This document shows, piece by piece, positions 41,695-50,963 of a stretch of DNA of 56,641 bases. The stretch's first letter is position 1. Every line of letters begins with the position of its first letter. Source of the DNA: Flavobacteriaceae bacterium (lineage in GTDB: Bacteria > Bacteroidota > Bacteroidia > Flavobacteriales > Flavobacteriaceae); NCBI GenBank assembly GCA_027490305.1, contig JAIXYI010000033.1:1-56641 (forward strand), in the 5' to 3' direction. The position numbers and the translations under genes were made by a program. The notes under the pieces were generated by a model. It did no database searches, was not told where the DNA came from, and saw only the letters and a list, made by a program, of their open reading frames with translations.

Positions 41695-42356
41695 TAGTCG
41701 CGGTTCGCTAAGATCGTCACGTTTCCTTTCACCGTCTGGCCCAGTTGTACGTTCACTTTCGTGCCGACGGGCAGAAACACATCCACGCGTGATCCGAACT
41801 TGATGAATCCGGCGTCTTCTCCCTGCACCACATCCATACCTTCCACTGCATAATTCACGATGCGTTTGGCCAGGGCACCTGCAATCTGGCGGTAAAGGAT
41901 AGGTCCCCAGACCTTATTCTCGACTACAATCGTGGTGCGTTCGTTCTCTTCACTTGATTTCGGATCCCATGCCACCAGGAATTTCCCGGGATGGTATTTG
42001 CTGAAAAGCACCTTTCCGCTCACGGGAAAGCGTGTCACGTGTACGTTGATCGGCGACATGAAAATCGACACCTGCAGGCGCGTATCCTTGAAGTATTCCT
42101 TTTCGAAAACCTCTTCGATGACAACGACCTTGCCGTCAACGGGCGCCGTTACGTTTTTATTGTTTACCAGAATACTGCGGTTCGGATTGCGGAAGAACTG
42201 TAGCACGATAATCAGGAACGCGAGTGCTGTGAGTTCTACAATCAATTGCAGCCAACGCAGGTGAATGAGTGCATCTGCGGCGAGGATAACCGCTACTGTG
42301 ATCGTAACGGCGATGAGGATGATTTTGGAACCTTCCTTATGGAATTTGAAGAACAT
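41694..42356 (-). CDS. psd: Phosphatidylserine decarboxylase-family proenzyme
   Basis: 220 aa from the ATG at 42356. Two N-terminal hydrophobic helices ([38 protein letters not shown]) are followed by [24 protein letters not shown] and the self-cleavage site Gly188-Ser189 in [15 protein letters not shown], where the Ser becomes the pyruvoyl group. It converts phosphatidylserine to phosphatidylethanolamine. Its start overlaps the end of cdsA by 20 bases, the step that makes the CDP-diacylglycerol precursor. It is of the short Bacteroidota type. Confidence 0.93.
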   Translation of the reverse strand: MFFKFHKEGSKIILIAVTITVAVILAADALIHLRWLQLIVELTALAFLIIVLQFFRNPNRSILVNNKNVTAPVDGKVVVIEEVFEKEYFKDTRLQVSIFMSPINVHVTRFPVSGKVLFSKYHPGKFLVAWDPKSSEENERTTIVVENKVWGPILYRQIAGALAKRIVNYAVEGMDVVQGEDAGFIKFGSRVDVFLPVGTKVNVQLGQTVKGNVTILANRD

Positions 42357-43185
42357 AGTCCAGTATTTGGTAAAACAGATAGACAAATGGTGTTGCAAAG
42401 ATAATACTATCAAGTCGATCCAACACACCGCCGTGGCCCGGCATGATGCGACCGCTGTCTTTTACGCCGGCCAACCGCTTGAATTTTGACTCGACGAGAT
42501 CGCCAATGGTGCCAAAAATACTGAGGATGAGCGCCGTAAACGTCCATTGCAGCCAACGTTCATTGAACACGGACGGCACAGGGTGGATGAGGAACCGAGT
42601 GATTAAGTACGCCGCCAGCAAAGAGAAGAACAATCCGCCCAGAAAACCCTCAATGGTTTTTTTGGGCGAAATGCGCTCGAACAGTTTGCGTTTCCCGATG
42701 GATTTCCCCACGAGATAGGCGAAGGTATCGTTTGTCCAGATAATGATAAAATACCCGATAATAATCCGAAACGCATAATTGTCGCCATAAATCGGGATCC
42801 GCGCCATCAGCAAAAACGGACCGATCAGGTAACCGATCAGCGACGTATACCGAAATAAAGGCGTAGCGTTCCATTCTTTCTTTGTAAAAAGGAATTGGCA
42901 TAACAGCAGGCACGAGGCCAATGAGATGCCAAGAACGGAGTAATAGAAGCGATTGTCGAAAGGAGTCTTTGATAGAAGGAACCAGGCACTTACGCCGTAT
43001 ACGCTAGCGGCCAGTAGCAACGGAAGGGCGCGGTGCAGCGAGACGAGTGCACAGAATTCCCAAACCGATATAAGAAGGAAAATACCAAAAAGCACAAGAA
43101 ACGATTCGCGCGAATACAGGATGCAGCCAATCAGTAAACCGACATAGACCGCTCCCGATAGCGACCGCTTCAGCGTCTCGTTCAT
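42337..43185 (-). CDS. cdsA: Phosphatidate cytidylyltransferase
   Basis: 282 aa with about eight hydrophobic helices and the CdsA signature near the C-terminus ([20 protein letters not shown] then [19 protein letters not shown]). It makes CDP-diacylglycerol from phosphatidic acid and CTP at the inner membrane. It heads the lipid part of the operon and lies one base after the LUD-domain gene. Confidence 0.96.
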   Translation of the reverse strand: MNETLKRSLSGAVYVGLLIGCILYSRESFLVLFGIFLLISVWEFCALVSLHRALPLLLAASVYGVSAWFLLSKTPFDNRFYYSVLGISLASCLLLCQFLFTKKEWNATPLFRYTSLIGYLIGPFLLMARIPIYGDNYAFRIIIGYFIIIWTNDTFAYLVGKSIGKRKLFERISPKKTIEGFLGGLFFSLLAAYLITRFLIHPVPSVFNERWLQWTFTALILSIFGTIGDLVESKFKRLAGVKDSGRIMPGHGGVLDRLDSIIFATPFVYLFYQILDYVLQIP

Positions 43186-43186
43186 C

Positions 43187-43786
43187 TTACTGGTCTTCTA
43201 AAAGCAGGAGGTAGAGGTTCTTCGCCGCGCTTCCGTAATGCAGGAAGTCCTCTTCCTTGGCTTTTTCGAAGTATTTGATCGTCGTGATATTGGTCGGATA
43301 ATCCTTTTCGTAGCGCTTTTTGATTTCGCGCAGTCCATCGCTTTTACTTTGGACAATCTGGCTGGTCGTCGCTAAGATGACAATGTTTACAGGGAGTTCC
43401 TGCGGCTTTTTCTGCTTGATTTGGTTGGAAGAAAAAAGGACCGAACCTTCATCTGCAATCAGGTTCTCGCAACTGGCCAGCAAAAATATCGGGTTTTCCG
43501 GTTTGTCGTATACGAGTTTATTCTCGTCAAGCATGCTGAAGAGTTTGGGCTCGAAGCACATCACTTGCGATTCAAACCAGTCATTTTCTTCGAGGATGTC
43601 GAGAAAATGCTCACGGACTTCCGTCAGGCTTTCGCAATAGAGGAATTTTCCGCCGTTCTTCCGGAAATGATGCGTGAACATTTCATCTACGGGAAGATGC
43701 GAGAAGTTTCCGGACTGCAACTCGTTTTCGTGTTGCTCATCACCCGCTTCGTGGCCGGCGCCGAAAAATTTTTTGAAAAGACTCAT
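43187..43786 (-). CDS. LUD-domain (LutC/YkgG-like) protein
   Basis: 199 aa resembling the LutC subgroup of LUD proteins: [60 protein letters not shown] and [20 protein letters not shown]. In lactate-utilisation operons LutC works with LutA/LutB, but no such partners are nearby; here it sits between ftsH and cdsA, an arrangement common in flavobacteria. A role in that setting is unknown. Confidence 0.85.
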   Translation of the reverse strand: MSLFKKFFGAGHEAGDEQHENELQSGNFSHLPVDEMFTHHFRKNGGKFLYCESLTEVREHFLDILEENDWFESQVMCFEPKLFSMLDENKLVYDKPENPIFLLASCENLIADEGSVLFSSNQIKQKKPQELPVNIVILATTSQIVQSKSDGLREIKKRYEKDYPTNITTIKYFEKAKEEDFLHYGSAAKNLYLLLLEDQ

Positions 43787-43811
43787 GGTGCGGTAAACTG
43801 CCTGTAAGTTC

Positions 43812-43819
43812 CAAAGATA
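43812..43819 (-). promoter_or_regulatory. Putative promoter box of the LUD-cdsA operon
   Basis: On the minus strand TATCTTTG ends 25 bases before the LUD start. Together with the hairpin behind it, it suggests a fresh transcription start after ftsH. Confidence 0.45.
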
Positions 43820-43821
43820 AA

Positions 43822-43861
43822 AAAATCTTAACAGGAAAAAATTCTCCCGTTAAGATTTTTG
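43822..43861 (-). terminator. Terminator after ftsH
   Basis: On the minus strand AAAATCTTAAC (43849-43859) and GTTAAGATTTT (43822-43832) pair with a 16-base A/T-rich loop and a following T-run. It lies between ftsH and the LUD gene. Confidence 0.75.
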
Positions 43862-43876
43862 ATTTGTGAGGATGCG

Positions 43877-45799
43877 TTAAAGTGACTTTTCCTCCTGTAA
43901 GTTCTCGTCGAACGTGCGCTTTCCGAAGATGGTTTCGAGGTCGTCTTTGAAGATGACTTCTTTATCGATTAGGATATCAGCCAGTTGCAACAACTTGTCT
44001 TTGTTTTCCTCAAGAATATCGATAGCCCGATGGTATTGGCTTTCGATCAGCGCGGAAATCTCCTTGTCGATCACCTGGGCGGTGTCTTCGCTATACGGTT
44101 TCGAGAAGTTGTATTCATTCTGCCCACTCGAATCGTAGTAGGTCACGTTGCCGATTTTGTCGTTCAATCCGTAGATGGTTACCATGGCACGGGCCTGACG
44201 GGTTACCTTTTCCAGATCGCTTAACGCGCCGGTTGAAATCCGGTCGAAGACGACTCGTTCCGCTGCGCGTCCGCCCATGGTGGCACACATTTCGTCGAGC
44301 ATCTGGTCAGGGCGTACGATCTGGCGTTCCTCTGGCAGGTACCAGGCGGCACCCAGGCTTTGGCCTCGTGGTACGATCGTTACCTTTACTAACGGGGCCG
44401 CGTGCTCGAGCATCCAACTGACCGTTGCGTGCCCTGCTTCGTGAACGGCAATGGCCCGTTTTTCTTCGACGGTGATGATTTTGTTCTTTTTCTCGAGTCC
44501 GCCCACAATCCGGTCAACGGCATCGAGGAAATCCTGCTTCTCCACCGCTGTTTTGTTTTTACGCGCTGCGATAAGGGCCGCTTCGTTACACACATTGGCA
44601 ATGTCGGCACCCGAGAAGCCCGGTGTTTGTTTGGCGAGGAAATCGGTATCGAGGTCGTTGCCTTTTTTCAAGGGCTGTAAGTGGACTTCGAAAATCTCCT
44701 TCCGCTCGCGGACATCCGGAAGGTCGACGTAGATCTGGCGGTCGAAACGCCCGGCGCGCATCAAGGCTTTGTCGAGAACGTCAGCGCGGTTGGTCGCCGC
44801 CAGCACGATCACGGTTGAATTCGTCCCAAAACCGTCCATTTCGGTCAGGAGTTGGTTAAGGGTGTTTTCGCGTTCGTCGTTACCACCGGAGAAGTTGTTG
44901 CGTCCGCGCGCCCGTCCTACCGCATCGATTTCGTCGATGAAGATGATGGCCGGCGCTTTTTCTTTTGCCTGCTTGAATAGGTCACGTACGCGTGAGGCAC
45001 CTACACCCACAAACATTTCAAGGAAGTCGGAACCCGAGAGCGAGAAGAACGGAACGCCCGCTTCGCCTGCCACCGCTTTCGCCAGTAGCGTCTTACCGGT
45101 TCCCGGAGGTCCTACCAGCAAGGCCCCTTTCGGAATCTTACCACCTAATGCGGTATATCGTTGCGGGTTTTTCAGGAAGTCGACGATTTCCTGTATTTCT
45201 TCTTTGGCACCTTCAAGACCGGCTACGTCTTTAAAGGTCGTTTTGATGTCGGTTTTCTCATCGAACAGGCGGGCGCGTGATTTTCCGATGTTGAAAATCT
45301 GTCCGCCACCGGGTCCACCTGCCGCACCTGACATGCGTCGCATGATGACGATCCAAAGGGCCACGATGATGATGATAGGGAGGAAGGTCACGGCATACTC
45401 CATCAGATTGCTCTTCGGGAGGTAGTTGTAGTCCTTCAGTTTGCCTTGCTGTACCGCCTTTTCCAATTCTTTCTGGAAGGCTTCGTTGTCGCCAACATCT
45501 TCCAAACGGAAATTAGGTTGGGAGGTGTTACGGCTGCCGAGGATATTGTCGGAGGCGTCTTTGAATTTCGGGTCTTTCTTGGCTTCCTTCGTGAGGAAAA
45601 TCTCGGCTTCGGTCTTGTTGTAGACTACGACACGCTCAATTTTCCCTTCGTTTAGATACTTATGGAAGACCGAGATCGTAATCTTGGACGAATCCTCGAA
45701 CAGCGAATTGCTGAACGATATAAAGATGAGCAGGCCAAAAACGGCTGCATACATCCATATTGGATTGAACTTTATTTTGTTTGGGCTTTCTTTGGCCAT
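43877..45799 (-). CDS. ftsH: ATP-dependent zinc metalloprotease FtsH
   Basis: 640 aa. Two N-terminal membrane segments ([15 protein letters not shown], about 15-30, and [15 protein letters not shown], about 132-150) flank a periplasmic loop. The AAA+ domain has Walker [14 protein letters not shown], Walker [10 protein letters not shown] and [16 protein letters not shown]. The peptidase motif HEAGH is in [14 protein letters not shown]. It degrades misfolded membrane proteins and specific regulators. It follows rsfS after 12 bases on the same strand and is probably co-transcribed with it. Confidence 0.98.
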   Translation of the reverse strand: MAKESPNKIKFNPIWMYAAVFGLLIFISFSNSLFEDSSKITISVFHKYLNEGKIERVVVYNKTEAEIFLTKEAKKDPKFKDASDNILGSRNTSQPNFRLEDVGDNEAFQKELEKAVQQGKLKDYNYLPKSNLMEYAVTFLPIIIIVALWIVIMRRMSGAAGGPGGGQIFNIGKSRARLFDEKTDIKTTFKDVAGLEGAKEEIQEIVDFLKNPQRYTALGGKIPKGALLVGPPGTGKTLLAKAVAGEAGVPFFSLSGSDFLEMFVGVGASRVRDLFKQAKEKAPAIIFIDEIDAVGRARGRNNFSGGNDERENTLNQLLTEMDGFGTNSTVIVLAATNRADVLDKALMRAGRFDRQIYVDLPDVRERKEIFEVHLQPLKKGNDLDTDFLAKQTPGFSGADIANVCNEAALIAARKNKTAVEKQDFLDAVDRIVGGLEKKNKIITVEEKRAIAVHEAGHATVSWMLEHAAPLVKVTIVPRGQSLGAAWYLPEERQIVRPDQMLDEMCATMGGRAAERVVFDRISTGALSDLEKVTRQARAMVTIYGLNDKIGNVTYYDSSGQNEYNFSKPYSEDTAQVIDKEISALIESQYHRAIDILEENKDKLLQLADILIDKEVIFKDDLETIFGKRTFDENLQEEKSL

Positions 45800-45811
45800 G
45801 ATGCGTGTGAA

Positions 45812-46183
45812 TTAGTAGTTGGTCTGTATGGAAGTGATCTTCGCATCGCCCCAAAGGCTCTCTATGTTGTAGTATTCGCGGATGTGTTTCTGAAAGACAT
45901 GAACGACGATATGCACATAGTCCATCAGCACCCATTCGCCGTTTTCGGAGCCTTCGACATGCCAGGGCTTGTCTTTCAGTTCCTTTGAGACTGTTTTTTG
46001 TACGGAATTTACGATTGCGTTTACCTGCGTGTTCGAGTTACCGTTGCAGATAATGAAGTAGTCGCAGGCAGAGTTGTCGATTTCCCTTAGGTCAAGTATA
46101 TCAATGTCATTTCCCTTTACTTCTTCGATCCCCTTAATGATATGTGCCAGCAGGATATCATTGTTTACGCTCTTTTTCGCCAT
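45812..46183 (-). CDS. rsfS: Ribosome silencing factor RsfS
   Basis: 123 aa, full length, matching RsfS (YbeB/DUF143): IIKGIEEVKGNDIDILDLRE, CDYFIICNGNSNTQVNAI, KPWHVEGSENGEWVLMDYVH, IVVHVFQKHIREYYNIESLWGDA. It binds ribosomal protein L14 (uL14) and blocks subunit joining in starvation. It lies just before ftsH and divergent from birA. Confidence 0.95.
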   Translation of the reverse strand: MAKKSVNNDILLAHIIKGIEEVKGNDIDILDLREIDNSACDYFIICNGNSNTQVNAIVNSVQKTVSKELKDKPWHVEGSENGEWVLMDYVHIVVHVFQKHIREYYNIESLWGDAKITSIQTNY

Positions 46184-46203
46184 TTAATCTGAATAATGTG
46201 TAG

Positions 46204-46233
46204 CAAATTTACCATTTTTTGTCGTTACTTTTG
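46204..46233. promoter_or_regulatory. Divergent promoter region of rsfS and birA
   Basis: TACTTTTG (46226-46233, plus strand) fits the -7 consensus for birA. TAAATTTG on the minus strand (46204-46211) fits it for rsfS. The two boxes lie within 30 bases of each other in the 78-base divergent spacer. Confidence 0.5.
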
Positions 46234-46261
46234 AACCTTAACGTAAGATTACAACGCGCTC

Positions 46262-46987
46262 ATGTTCCTTATCAAACTCGATGCCACACCCTCTACAAAC
46301 GACTATTTGAGGGAGTTGTCAGGCCGCGAATCGCTTCCGGATTACACCGTGGTAACGGCAGAGTACCAATCGGCGGGACGCGGACAAATGGGCGCAAAGT
46401 GGGAATCCGGAAAAGGGGAAAACCTGATGTTCAGTGTATTGGTGCGAAATGCAGTGGCTGAAGCCGGGGCACTATTCCGACTAAACGCCGCCATCGCTTT
46501 GGCCGTTGCCGTCGTGTTGGAACAACAGGGAGTGCCTGACATCTCGATCAAATGGCCGAACGACATTCTGTCAGGCAATCGGAAACTGGCGGGTATTCTG
46601 GTCGAAAACGTCTTTGGAGCGAAGGGAATTACGTCGATTATAGGCATTGGTGTGAATGTCAACCAAAAGCAGTTCGAAGGGTTGCCAAATGCGTCGTCTA
46701 TGTGTGTAGCAGCGGAAACCGCGTTCGACCGAGACGTCGTTTTAACCGAATTGGTGTCGGAACTGAAAAAGGAAGTTGCCAATCTGTCAATCGATGACAA
46801 CAGCGTATGGGAATCGTATCACCAATACCTGTTCCGAAAAGACCGACCGTCGGCTTTTGAAGACGAAAAAGGACGTCGTTTTATGGGGATGATTCGTCAT
46901 GTCGACGCATCCGGCAGGCTTGTCGTGGAACTTGAGGATGCGACGCTCAAGCCATTCGCAATAAAGGAACTAAAACTCCTGTATTAG
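46262..46987 (+). CDS. birA: Biotin--[acetyl-CoA-carboxylase] ligase
   Basis: 241 aa, a ligase-only BirA without the DNA-binding domain. Motifs: LDATPSTNDYLRELSGRESL, AEYQSAGRGQMGAKWESGKG, IKWPNDILSGNRKLAGILVE and TSIIGIGVNVNQ. It attaches biotin to the carboxyl carrier protein for fatty-acid synthesis. Its end overlaps the converging SRPBCC gene by four bases. Confidence 0.95.
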   Translation: MFLIKLDATPSTNDYLRELSGRESLPDYTVVTAEYQSAGRGQMGAKWESGKGENLMFSVLVRNAVAEAGALFRLNAAIALAVAVVLEQQGVPDISIKWPNDILSGNRKLAGILVENVFGAKGITSIIGIGVNVNQKQFEGLPNASSMCVAAETAFDRDVVLTELVSELKKEVANLSIDDNSVWESYHQYLFRKDRPSAFEDEKGRRFMGMIRHVDASGRLVVELEDATLKPFAIKELKLLY

Positions 46988-47376
46988 AGTTTTGTCATGT
47001 TGTTCGCCAGGGTCTCGATGAACTTGGTGATCGGACCCTTTACCATCATCGCCATCATCGCATTGAACTCACCTTCAAAGAAGAGTTGCACGGCCGCCTG
47101 GTTGTCGCTTACCGATTCGATCTTCGCTGTAAGGGCAAACGGCAGTTTGTCAGATGCCGCACCCAACCGCACTTCCGAAAACGGGGTGCTTCCTTTCAGG
47201 CGGAGCTTGATCTCGGGCATACCTTTCAATCCGAAGATAAATGACTCGGCGTCGGTGATTTCAAATTTAGCCGTGTTCTCCGGCATCAGCTTTTCGTAAT
47301 TCGCCACTTGGGTCAGGGCGTTGAAAAGGTATTCTGCGGATTGGTTGACCGTTACTTTTGGACTTTCTAAATTCAT
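46984..47376 (-). CDS. SRPBCC-fold (START-like) protein
   Basis: 130 aa of the helix-grip type: an N-terminal strand-helix part (VTVNQSAEYLFNALTQVANY), EKLMPENTAKFEITDAESFI, PEIKLRLKGSTPFSEVRLG, and a long C-terminal helix (MMVKGPITKFIETLANNMTK). This matches the short SRPBCC proteins found next to pyrE in flavobacteria. Ligand unknown. The gene is convergent with birA and lies 11 bases after the end of pyrE, likely in the same transcript. Confidence 0.85.
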   Translation of the reverse strand: MNLESPKVTVNQSAEYLFNALTQVANYEKLMPENTAKFEITDAESFIFGLKGMPEIKLRLKGSTPFSEVRLGAASDKLPFALTAKIESVSDNQAAVQLFFEGEFNAMMAMMVKGPITKFIETLANNMTKL

Positions 47377-47387
47377 AGTGATAAGGA

Positions 47388-48029
47388 TTATTCACCCCAC
47401 GTAGACGGACGCACCCGCCATTCGGCCAGCGTGCGTTCTTCGTCTTCGGTGATGTATTTTTTGGTGACAGCCAGTGGCAACAGGCTCTCGTAATTACTAA
47501 GGGTATAAAGGTCTAGGTTGGCTTCTTTGAACGCTTTCGTCGATTCGTGGAAGCCGTAGCTAAAAATTGCAGCCATGCCTTTGACAACCGCACCCGATTC
47601 TTTCAGTGCTTCTACCGCCATCAGGCTGCTTTTTCCGGTGCTGATCAAATCTTCGATCACAACCACGCTCTGGCCCTTCTGTAGAAAACCTTCTATCTGG
47701 TTCATACGACCGTGTTTCTTGGGCTCGGGACGCACATAGACGAATGGCAGCGCCAGTGCTTCCGCGACCAAAAGGCCAATGCCAATCGCGCCTGTCGCCA
47801 CGCCTGCAATAACATCCGGTTTGCCGAATTGCCGTTCGATATTACGCGCAAATTCCTCTTTCAGGTAGTTGCGGATAGGAGGAAAGGAGAGGGTAACGCG
47901 GTTGTCGCAATAAATTGGGGATTTCCAACCGGAGGCCCAGGTAAAAGGATTTCCGGGATTTAATTTTATTGCGTTTATTTGTAAAAGTAACTCTGCCGTT
48001 TTACTGGCGGTGTCTTTGTTGAAAATCAT
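47388..48029 (-). CDS. pyrE: Orotate phosphoribosyltransferase
   Basis: 213 aa from the ATG at 48029 (MIFNKDTASKTAELLLQINA), the usual start; the upstream extension overlaps the divergent NUDIX gene. PRPP motif VVVIEDLISTGKSS, plus GNPFTWASGWKSPIYCDNRV, GVATGAIGIG and PEPKKHGRMNQIEG identify PyrE, which makes OMP in pyrimidine synthesis. Divergent from the NUDIX gene, with starts 7 bases apart. Confidence 0.97.
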   Translation of the reverse strand: MIFNKDTASKTAELLLQINAIKLNPGNPFTWASGWKSPIYCDNRVTLSFPPIRNYLKEEFARNIERQFGKPDVIAGVATGAIGIGLLVAEALALPFVYVRPEPKKHGRMNQIEGFLQKGQSVVVIEDLISTGKSSLMAVEALKESGAVVKGMAAIFSYGFHESTKAFKEANLDLYTLSNYESLLPLAVTKKYITEDEERTLAEWRVRPSTWGE

Positions 48030-48036
48030 ACTGCAA

Positions 48037-48666
48037 ATGTATAAAGTTTTTGTGAACGACAAGTCGCTTTTCCTCACGGACGAGATCATGAAAGAAACGG
48101 ATTTCCGGCTTTTTCTGCTGGAAAGCGTCGACATCGGAAAACTGATTTTGCAGCTTTATCAGGGAAAAATCAAGAAGGCGTATCTCTACCATCCGGACGA
48201 AAAAGAGATTATGCGGACGCTGAAGTCGCGGATGCCGGTCAATAAAGCGGGCGGTGGACTCGTTCGCAATGCAAAGGGAGAGACGCTTTTTATCTTCCGG
48301 CAGGGGAAATGGGATTTGCCGAAAGGCGGACTCGAAAAAGGCGAGGAAGTAGAACAGGCGGCACTTCGTGAAGTAGAAGAGGAGACAGGCGTCAAAGGAC
48401 TGCATATCAACAAAAAGCTACAGAAAACCTACCACATTTTCAAACGGAACAACCGCTACAAATTAAAGGTAACGCATTGGTTTGGGATGTATACCGATTA
48501 TACCGGAAAGTTGCGTCCGCAACCCGAGGAAGGCATCGAAAAAGCGGTATGGCTGAAACCCGAGGACATTCCGGCTGCACTGGAGAATTCCTATGAAAAC
48601 ATTAAGTTGCTTTTTGAGGAATCGCTCGTAAACGAACGTCCGGCCCGCGAAGCATCGGGTCTTTAA
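48037..48666 (+). CDS. NUDIX hydrolase
   Basis: 209 aa from the ATG at 48037 (MYKVFVNDKSLFLTDEIMKE). An N-terminal ~65-residue extension precedes the NUDIX fold, whose box GGLEKGEEVEQAALREVEEE then TGV has the Gx5Ex7REUxEExGU pattern. It would hydrolyse a nucleoside-diphosphate-linked compound; the flanking strands (LKVTHWFGMYTDYTGKLRPQ) are compatible with an ADP-sugar or capped-substrate type but do not fix it. Its end overlaps the converging coaD gene by 4 bases. Confidence 0.9.
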   Translation: MYKVFVNDKSLFLTDEIMKETDFRLFLLESVDIGKLILQLYQGKIKKAYLYHPDEKEIMRTLKSRMPVNKAGGGLVRNAKGETLFIFRQGKWDLPKGGLEKGEEVEQAALREVEEETGVKGLHINKKLQKTYHIFKRNNRYKLKVTHWFGMYTDYTGKLRPQPEEGIEKAVWLKPEDIPAALENSYENIKLLFEESLVNERPAREASGL

Positions 48667-49118
48667 GGAAGCGTAACCGAGTCGGGGACCAACACCGAGA
48701 AGTCACCTCCGTTTCGAATAACATCCCGCACAATACTCGAGGAAATATAAGATGTATTGGCGGCTGTGAGCAAAAACACCGTCTCAATCTTCGACAGTTT
48801 CCGGTTGGTGTGGGCAATCGCCTTTTCGAATTCGAAATCGGCCGGGTTCCGAAGTCCTCTAAGGATGAACTTCGCCTTTACTTCCTTACAGAAATCGATC
48901 GTAAGTCCGCTGTAGGTCACGACCTTAACGGAAGGCTCGTCGGCAAAGGCCTTTTCGATGAAACGCTGGCGTTCTTCCAGCGGAAACATATATTTTTTAT
49001 CGGAATTCACGCCAATGGCCACGATGATTTCGTCAAACAACGGCAGGCTGCGTTTGATGATGTCGTAGTGTCCCAGTGTGATCGGATCGAACGATCCCGG
49101 AAAAACGGCTCTTCTCAT
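48663..49118 (-). CDS. coaD: Phosphopantetheine adenylyltransferase
   Basis: 151 aa. The nucleotidyltransferase T/HxGH motif is in FPGSFDPITLGHYDIIKRSL, and ISSSIVRDVIRNGGD with the RGLRNPADFEFE loop is typical of CoaD. It makes dephospho-CoA in CoA synthesis. It is on the same strand as ddl, 42 bases downstream of it, as in many Bacteroidota. Confidence 0.97.
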   Translation of the reverse strand: MRRAVFPGSFDPITLGHYDIIKRSLPLFDEIIVAIGVNSDKKYMFPLEERQRFIEKAFADEPSVKVVTYSGLTIDFCKEVKAKFILRGLRNPADFEFEKAIAHTNRKLSKIETVFLLTAANTSYISSSIVRDVIRNGGDFSVLVPDSVTLP

Positions 49119-49160
49119 ATCGGAAGGTTTAGCGTAAAGATACGAATAGTACGGATGGCA

Positions 49161-50156
49161 TTACCGACGCCATAACAACCGCCGGTTGAACGCCAGTTCG
49201 AGTTCGTTGTCGAGCATATCGGAGAACGAAAGTCCTGCATGACGGGCCTGTTGCGGGAAGATGCTCTGGGGCGATAACCCCGGGTTTGTATTGATTTCGA
49301 TGAAATGCGGCACACCGTCCATGATGATGAAGTCGGCGCGCGAAAACCCAGTCATCCCGAGTGAATCATAGACCTTTGCGGCCATTTCCCGAACACGTTG
49401 TTCCGTAGTGGCATCGAGTCGGGCCGGCGTGATTTCATCCGATTTCCCCAAATATTTGGCTTCATAATCGAAGAACGCGTTATGTGGAACGATCTCTGTA
49501 ATCCCAAGTACGGTTGTGGCGCCGCGGTAGTGGAAAACACCCACAGAAATCTCGGTTCCGTTCAGGAACGATTCGATCAGGATGTCACTGTCTTCCGAAA
49601 AGGCAAATTCCAGCGCTGCCGGCAACTGTTGAAGTGCTTCGACACGCGACACGCCCAGGCTGCTGCCCGATTGGTTGGGTTTCACGAAAAAGGGGAGTCC
49701 GAGACGGGCCACCAAATCGTCCCCTGACACCGCATCGCCTTTCGAAAGATAAACGGATTTGGCCATCGGGATACGGAATTTCGACAGGACGGATAGCGTA
49801 TCGCGTTTGTTCAGTGTGAGGGCCGAGAGATAGAAATTACAGCCGGTGTAGGGAAGTTCCAGCAGTTCCCAGTATGCCTGCATGTGGCCGTCTTCACCCG
49901 GTGTGCCGTGGATGGTATTGGCCACGGCATCAAACCGTATTTTCTCGTTTCCAATCGTGACCGAAAAATCCGAACGGTCGATGGGATAACGGGCTCCGTC
50001 TACCACGGCATCCCATCCTTCCGGCAAAATATGGATTTCATACACCTCATATTTGGCAGCGTCTAGGTTCTGGAGGATGAGTTGTCCGCTTCGCAGCGAA
50101 ATCACCGATTCTTCCGAGTAGCCGCCCATCACGACGGCGATTTTCTGTTTGGGCAT
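49161..50156 (-). CDS. ddl: D-alanine--D-alanine ligase
   Basis: 331 aa from the ATG at 50156 (MPKQKIAVVMGGYSEESVIS). ATP-grasp motifs: TIHGTPGEDGHMQAYWELLE, PYTGCNFYLSALTLNKRDTL, FFVKPNQSGSSLGVSRVEAL and FIEINTNPGLSPQSIFPQQA. It makes the D-Ala-D-Ala peptidoglycan dipeptide. Nearby PASTA and RluD-type genes lie on the other strand, as in many flavobacteria. Confidence 0.97.
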   Translation of the reverse strand: MPKQKIAVVMGGYSEESVISLRSGQLILQNLDAAKYEVYEIHILPEGWDAVVDGARYPIDRSDFSVTIGNEKIRFDAVANTIHGTPGEDGHMQAYWELLELPYTGCNFYLSALTLNKRDTLSVLSKFRIPMAKSVYLSKGDAVSGDDLVARLGLPFFVKPNQSGSSLGVSRVEALQQLPAALEFAFSEDSDILIESFLNGTEISVGVFHYRGATTVLGITEIVPHNAFFDYEAKYLGKSDEITPARLDATTEQRVREMAAKVYDSLGMTGFSRADFIIMDGVPHFIEINTNPGLSPQSIFPQQARHAGLSFSDMLDNELELAFNRRLLWRR

Positions 50157-50303
50157 GTAGTTGGTTTGGTTATGTCTTATCGTGTCAGGGTCCATTTTTC
50201 CGATACTCCAGACCGTTACGCAATCTGCTTTTAAAGGCGATTACACAGTTAGGCACGCGTCCCTGGCACCAAACAAAAATACCATTTTTTCACATCGGAA
50301 CGT

Positions 50304-50311
50304 TATCTTTG
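50304..50311 (+). promoter_or_regulatory. Putative -7 box of the PASTA-rluD operon
   Basis: TATCTTTG fits TAnnTTTG and lies 47 bases before the PASTA protein start, in the spacer divergent from ddl. Confidence 0.45.
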
Positions 50312-50358
50312 CACACGATGCAACGGGATGAACCGTTACGAAGTAAAACTGCGTCTAC

Positions 50359-50961
50359 ATGAAGCTTACGGAATACCTGAAGAGTAAAGCCTTTTTCGTC
50401 CGCGTGGCAATGGCACTGGGAATCGTCATCATTGCCGGTTTCCTGGTGTTGCAATGGCTGGATTTCACGACCAACCACGGACAGGAGATTTCCGTACCGG
50501 ATCTCAGTAAATTGTCGGTGGAAGCCGCTGAGGAAAAGCTGGACGACGCTGACCTCGATTACGAGATCCTCGACACGGTGGACTTCGTTCCGGGCTATCC
50601 GAAGTATTCAATCGTCAGCCAGGACCCTGCTCCCGGCGACAAGGTAAAAGAAGACCGCAAGATTTACCTGAAAGTGAACTCGGCCGGTTATTCATCCACC
50701 CGCGTGCCCGACCTTATCGAAAAGACCTATCGTAACGCCCAGTCGATCCTTCAGTCGGCCGGTTTACAGGAAGGTAAGATTACCTATAAGCCGTATCTCG
50801 GCAAGGATATGGTGCTGGAAATGCGTCAGGGCGGAAAACTATTGCATCCGGGCGACAAAATCATGAAGGCCTCAAAAATCGATCTGGTATTGGGCGATGG
50901 AAAAGTAGGGTTCGAAGACGCGGATTCGACGGATGTCGCCAACGACAGTTTACCCGAGTAG
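50359..50961 (+). CDS. PASTA-domain membrane protein
   Basis: 200 aa. One N-terminal membrane helix (VRVAMALGIVIIAGFLVLQW, about 15-32) is followed by two PASTA domains (IsvPDLSKLSVEAAEEKLDD- and RVPDLIEKTYRNAQSILQSA- types) and an acidic C-terminal tail (GFEDADSTDVANDSLPE). Without a kinase domain it resembles the single-PASTA-region proteins beside ddl in Bacteroidota, likely sensing cell-wall fragments. It is followed by the pseudouridine synthase gene after 2 bases. Confidence 0.9.
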   Translation: MKLTEYLKSKAFFVRVAMALGIVIIAGFLVLQWLDFTTNHGQEISVPDLSKLSVEAAEEKLDDADLDYEILDTVDFVPGYPKYSIVSQDPAPGDKVKEDRKIYLKVNSAGYSSTRVPDLIEKTYRNAQSILQSAGLQEGKITYKPYLGKDMVLEMRQGGKLLHPGDKIMKASKIDLVLGDGKVGFEDADSTDVANDSLPE

Positions 50962-50963
50962 AC

